Positions 60,031 through 64,000 of a stretch of 64,000 bases of DNA are shown piece by piece (position 1 is the stretch's first letter; each line of letters opens with the position of its first letter). The notes beneath the pieces are model-generated. The model saw only the letters and a program-made list of their open reading frames with translations, ran no database searches and had not been told where the DNA came from. The DNA is from Peronospora farinosa (Eukaryota > Oomycota > Peronosporomycetes > Peronosporales > Peronosporaceae). The translations under genes and the position numbers were made by a program. The DNA is taken from positions 434,001 to 498,000 of the forward strand of contig CANTFK010000943.1 of NCBI GenBank assembly GCA_947646735.1, in the 5' to 3' direction.

Positions 60031-63000
60031 ATGAATGAGAACGTGTACTTTGGCGATGATTTTGGCCAGAAGATTGATTTAACAGTCCGTATACGTGAGA
60101 TCCTGCGCAATTATCCTGGTATGTGTCATCTCTTTGAGTCGTAGATACGAAGACGTACGTTATCCTCTCATATGGAATACTTTTCTTATCATACGCAGAG
60201 GGCACATCAATTTTCAAGGAAATGGTCCAGAATGCCGATGATGCCGGAGCCACGGAAGTGAATTTGTGTCTGGATTATCGCCAACATGCGACTACGAAGC
60301 TCGCATACGAGAAACTTGGGCCGTTCCAGGGTCAGTAGAAGATTGTTTAGGCGGAATGATTGTAGTCTACGTCTATTTTAATGGACTCCGTGACGCTTGG
60401 TTTGGTTGCAATTCGTTGCAGGTCCGTCGCTGCTCGTGCACAATAACGCTACGTTTACTGATGCCGATTTCCAGTCCATTCAGGTCTGAAGTATTGCTGT
60501 ATCTTATGCTCATGTGTATGGATGGAGCTGATACTTGAGGCTGTTGATTGGATGTATAGCGGATTGGCGATTCACTCAAGAAGGACAACTCCAAAGGGTG
60601 GAAAACTGGACGCTTTGGCGTCGGTTTTAATTCTGGTACGTCCAGATTCTACTGTTTATTGTATTGATGTATTGATATCAGCGACGTTAAACGCGTGTGA
60701 TCTTGTTTGCTACTACGTAGTCTATCATGTGACCGATCTACCAGCGTTTGTTAGCGGCTCCCAATTGGTTTTCTTCGACCCTCAGGTGCGTCAAGTGCAT
60801 CATCGTTTGGATTGTTTACCTTTTTTGAGAACAATTAACGTTAAAGTTGTCACGTCTACTTGTCTTCTCTACCATGTCGATCAATGCTTAGGCTTGTCAT
60901 TTGCCAAACGTCAACCCAAGCAACCCAGGAAAAATGATTGACTACATAGCGCATCCTGATCTTGTGAACAAATTTCCTGACCAAATTTCTCCATTTCAAT
61001 GTTTTGGGTGTCATTTTACTGCGCCGTTTTCGGTAGGCAATTTGTTTGGCTCTTGACGCTTTCCAACTTTGTGTAACCACTCTTCTACATAACTATTTTC
61101 TTAAGGGAACAATTTTCCGCCTTGCGCTTCGAACGGTAGAGCAAGCGCAGCGGAGCAAGCTCTCTCATCGCGCCCAAACGCCTGCACAAATGGCAGAAAT
61201 GCTCAAAGAGTTTGCAGACAGCTTGCCGACTGTGCTGCTGTTTTTGCGCCACGTGTGCAAAATATCGATTTGGGAATGGAGAGTGGGTGAAGAAACCCCA
61301 ACCATTTTGCAAGAAGCTTCACTTAACAATATGACGTTCGAGATCAAGGCGAAGCGGTCATTGCAACACGCTACGCTGGCATCGTCTGGTCAATCTACCC
61401 AGAAATTTTCCACCAAAGGTAACATTACGTTGCTACTACCCTTAAAGCTTCAGACGTATTCACATCTCTCCGCACTCTTCACCCAGGAATTATCTGCGAC
61501 TATCCATTGAAAATCGTAGCTCGTGATTGTACCGCGAATTTGTCGAAGGAGTACGAGTACTTGATTATGAATCAGCTAGGTGGTGGAGAATGCTCAAAGA
61601 TTGCTTGCAATCCAGCCAATGTCGATCAGCGTTTAGTTCCATGGGGTGGAGTAGCTGTTTCCACCACCGCTGATTTCACAATTGGTGCTACTTCTGGCTT
61701 GGCTTTTTGTTTCTTGCCATTGCCAACACATACGTACTTGCCTGTGCATGTAAGTGCCATCATCCTGGGGTACACTATACACAAGTACGAAGCACTAACG
61801 AACCATTTGGTAATTTCATTAGGTTAACGGTTACTTCGAGCTCTCATCAAATCGTCGCGACATTTGGTTTGGCGAGGGTCTAAGCGGGGAAGGGCTGCTT
61901 CGAGCTCAGTGGAATCTTGCATTGCTTCGCAATGTGATTGCACCGTGCTATGCTCGAGTGATCTTGCACTTGGCTAGTGAGCAACTTATGGCTCCTGACC
62001 AACATGTCAAGTTGCTGCCGAAAGCACTCCCACCAGCACCTTGGGACTGTCTAACGTACTCGTTTTTCTCATTGATTCGCAGTGAACCGTGTCTATACAG
62101 CGAAGTTGGAGGTGGTCGATGGGTGTCTCCCACGAAAAGCATGGTAGTTCGCAGTAGTTGTCCGAATTCAAAGGAGCTCGAGCAGCTAATGATCGATGAC
62201 GGCTTCCCTATTGTCAGAAACTTGGCAGAAGATCTTGAGCGCGTTCTGGTTAAGACGACAACAATACCGTCGTACGTTGAACCACAGACCGTGCGAGAGG
62301 CATACAAAACGAAGCATTCTGTCCACGGATGTAACCAAGATGCAATTGAGTGCCTGCTAAGCTTCATGTTGAGCGATCTAGAGACATGCACTTTAAATGC
62401 TCTTGTCGGTGTCAAGTTTCTCCCTGTGGCCGACGGAACTCTTCGAACATTCGAAAGCCGTCCCAAGTTCGATCCTAGTGAGCTTGAATACTTGCGTTCA
62501 ATGGGATTTTCGCAACTACATGCAATTTATGCGCTTACAGTCGCCGGTGACGATGGAGTAGAAACAGCACTAAATTGGTTGCTTCAGAATCCTAATCCAT
62601 CTGTTGTATGTGGAGAAGGACCGAGTACCCTGTTTTTAATCCCTAGCCGTGAAGAATTGGCAATACTGGATAGGGCGCGTGGTCACTTAGTGAACATCGA
62701 GGCTATCCATCAAAGTGGGCTAGACCTTCTTACGTCAGACGTGGCAGGAGAGCTCCTGAATATGCAGAAGCTAGATTATCTGGGGTTTGAAGATATGCTA
62801 GCAGTGGTACTGCCTGCCACGTGGTTTGGAAAGCAATCAGTACCTTGGACTGGAACATCTGACGGGCACACACCAAACGAGGAATGGTTTCGGCAGCTCT
62901 GGAATTACATAGGTAAAAGCAAGCATCTCTCGACATTTAAGGAGAAGTGGCCAATTGTCCCAACGTCCTCAGACACATTAGCGCAGTTGAGTCGTTCAGC

Positions 63001-64000
63001 TGGTGTGCTGAGTGCCGAACTTATCCCTGACGGTTGCCTCCGGTGCTTGCAAAAGCTACAAGTTCGGCTCCTCCTACCAAATCTGTTTGCGTCTTTTCAA
63101 CCTAATCCAGACGTATGGCAGTACATTCATCAGCCTACAGCTGTCGGCGTGCTGTCTTGTATTAAAGTGATCATTGTTGTAGGAGACAGCTTGGCAATGC
63201 CAACTCGGGTGAACGAGTTGTTTGAACACACTACTAGATCAGATAGGGAGCACCTGCTTACGTTTCTTTTGTCCGCAGTACTTGAAGATGTCGACTCGGA
63301 CCTCAAGCACATCTGCTGCAATCTACCAATTTTTTCGGGATTTCGAGATGTTTCTCGCGTCGAACGGCGCGACGTTCGGTGGATAAGTAGCGACGATGAT
63401 CTCGAAACCATGGATAGTGGTTTTTTTCCTACGTTTGTTTCAGTTGCAGAGATCAAGGCGCGCTGCCACGAACCGCTGTTATGTATGGGAGTTGCTCCAA
63501 AGTTTCTCGACGACAACTTCATTTTTGTAAGTGAAGGTGATACATTACTATCAAGTTTTTTGGCTCACTTAGGCGTTCTTCGGATTTCAAAAGTGGAGTT
63601 TTTTGCAAAGTACTTGATTCCTCGCTTCAATCGCATTGAACCCAATGTACGCGTGAAATTCGTCTACGAACTACTGGTGGAACTATCTACTTTGCTATCG
63701 CAGGATAGTGATGGGATTTTGCTAAACATTATCGAGACCGCGGCAATATTTCCTACAATGACGGGAGACATGAAGACCATTAATGACTTGTATGACCCAG
63801 AGATTGATGAATTTATTGAAATTATGGACGAGTCATTTTTTCCGGCCCTTGAGCTTCAAGATCCACAGCCCCTTTCTGCATTAAGATCGATTGGTCTACA
63901 GCGCGCATTGTCACGCCGATCCATTTTGTCGTTAGCAGTGTCAATAGAGCAGGACCAAATGAAAATCTCGGCAGCTAGTCCTGAGCTACAGCAAAACAAG
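60031..64000 (+). CDS. SACS: Sacsin-like protein with internal UBA domain, C-terminus beyond window
   Basis: Nine exons are visible: 60031-60118, 60199-60330, 60422-60483, 60560-60635, 60721-60785, 60892-61032, 61106-61418, 61487-61749 and 61823 to the edge, all joining in frame. The N-terminus is the HSP90-like ATPase of sacsin repeats: FGQKIDLTVRIREILRNYPE, TSIFKEMVQNADDAGATEV (N-box), FTDADFQSIQRIGDS, KTGRFGVGFNSVYHVTD, NGYFELSSNRRDIWFG. In the last exon, residues encoded at about 62471-62600 form a UBA domain (SELEYLRSMGFSQLHAIYAL, then TALNWLLQNPNP). Sacsins are large co-chaperones. The last exon is open for 726 codons, so only the first repeat and more are seen here. The start was chosen as the first ATG before the conserved block; an upstream exon is possible. 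Confidence 0.88.

Noticed and set aside
1..64000. tRNA or other RNA genes
   Set aside because: No T-loop/acceptor arrangement or rRNA-like block was recognised by eye; a covariance-model scan would be needed to be sure.

Overview
The window looks like a nuclear segment of an oomycete (stramenopile), most likely a peronosporalean plant pathogen of the Phytophthora/downy-mildew type. Reasons: short GT-AG introns of roughly 50-100 nt, a single-polypeptide fungal-style fatty acid synthase as reported in stramenopiles, a PI 4-kinase carrying PH and FYVE-like modules, oomycete-like initiator motifs, and a repeat-rich block beside a gene-dense block. The species cannot be named from this sequence alone.

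Positions 1-24160 are the unstable part. The window opens inside an LTR retroelement (minus strand; gag-like ORF 1-587, LTR 685-1144) whose LTR, leader and coding region are all built from a near-continuous chain of short perfect hairpins. Next come a BET1 pseudogene fragment, a PP2C phosphatase gene, a 1.05-kb inverted repeat (4586-5633 and 6936-7984) with decayed aldehyde dehydrogenase on both arms and an intact BET1-type SNARE gene starting in the left arm, an ALDH first exon flipped to the opposite strand, a small cystatin-like membrane ORF, elongation factor 2, a twin-CX9C protein and a nine-exon WD40-like gene. A dead pogo/Tigger transposase (16480-17640) and a decayed LINE (about 17980-24160, minus strand) follow. 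The LINE contains a solo LTR of the hairpin family (20131-20589) and a second, unrelated LTR-like hairpin-rich segment (22800-23351).

Positions 24800-64000 are gene-dense and largely conserved housekeeping: UDP-glucuronate decarboxylase, a zinc-knuckle/RS splicing-type protein, PI4K beta with a FYVE-like finger, a DPP8/9-type serine peptidase, an OTU deubiquitinase with UIMs, proteasome alpha subunit PSMA1, NAD(P)HX epimerase, a 12.4-kb intronless fatty acid synthase, a STRIP/Far11 STRIPAK subunit, a p300/CBP-type acetyltransferase, and the start of a sacsin-like chaperone that runs off the right end. Genes are mostly in divergent or convergent pairs with gaps of 120-1400 bp. They share no single pathway.

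The strongest candidate for something undescribed is the hairpin-array architecture, seen in two LTR families with different stem sequences. Gene models below were built by hand from reading frames and splice consensus. No database search or folding software was run.
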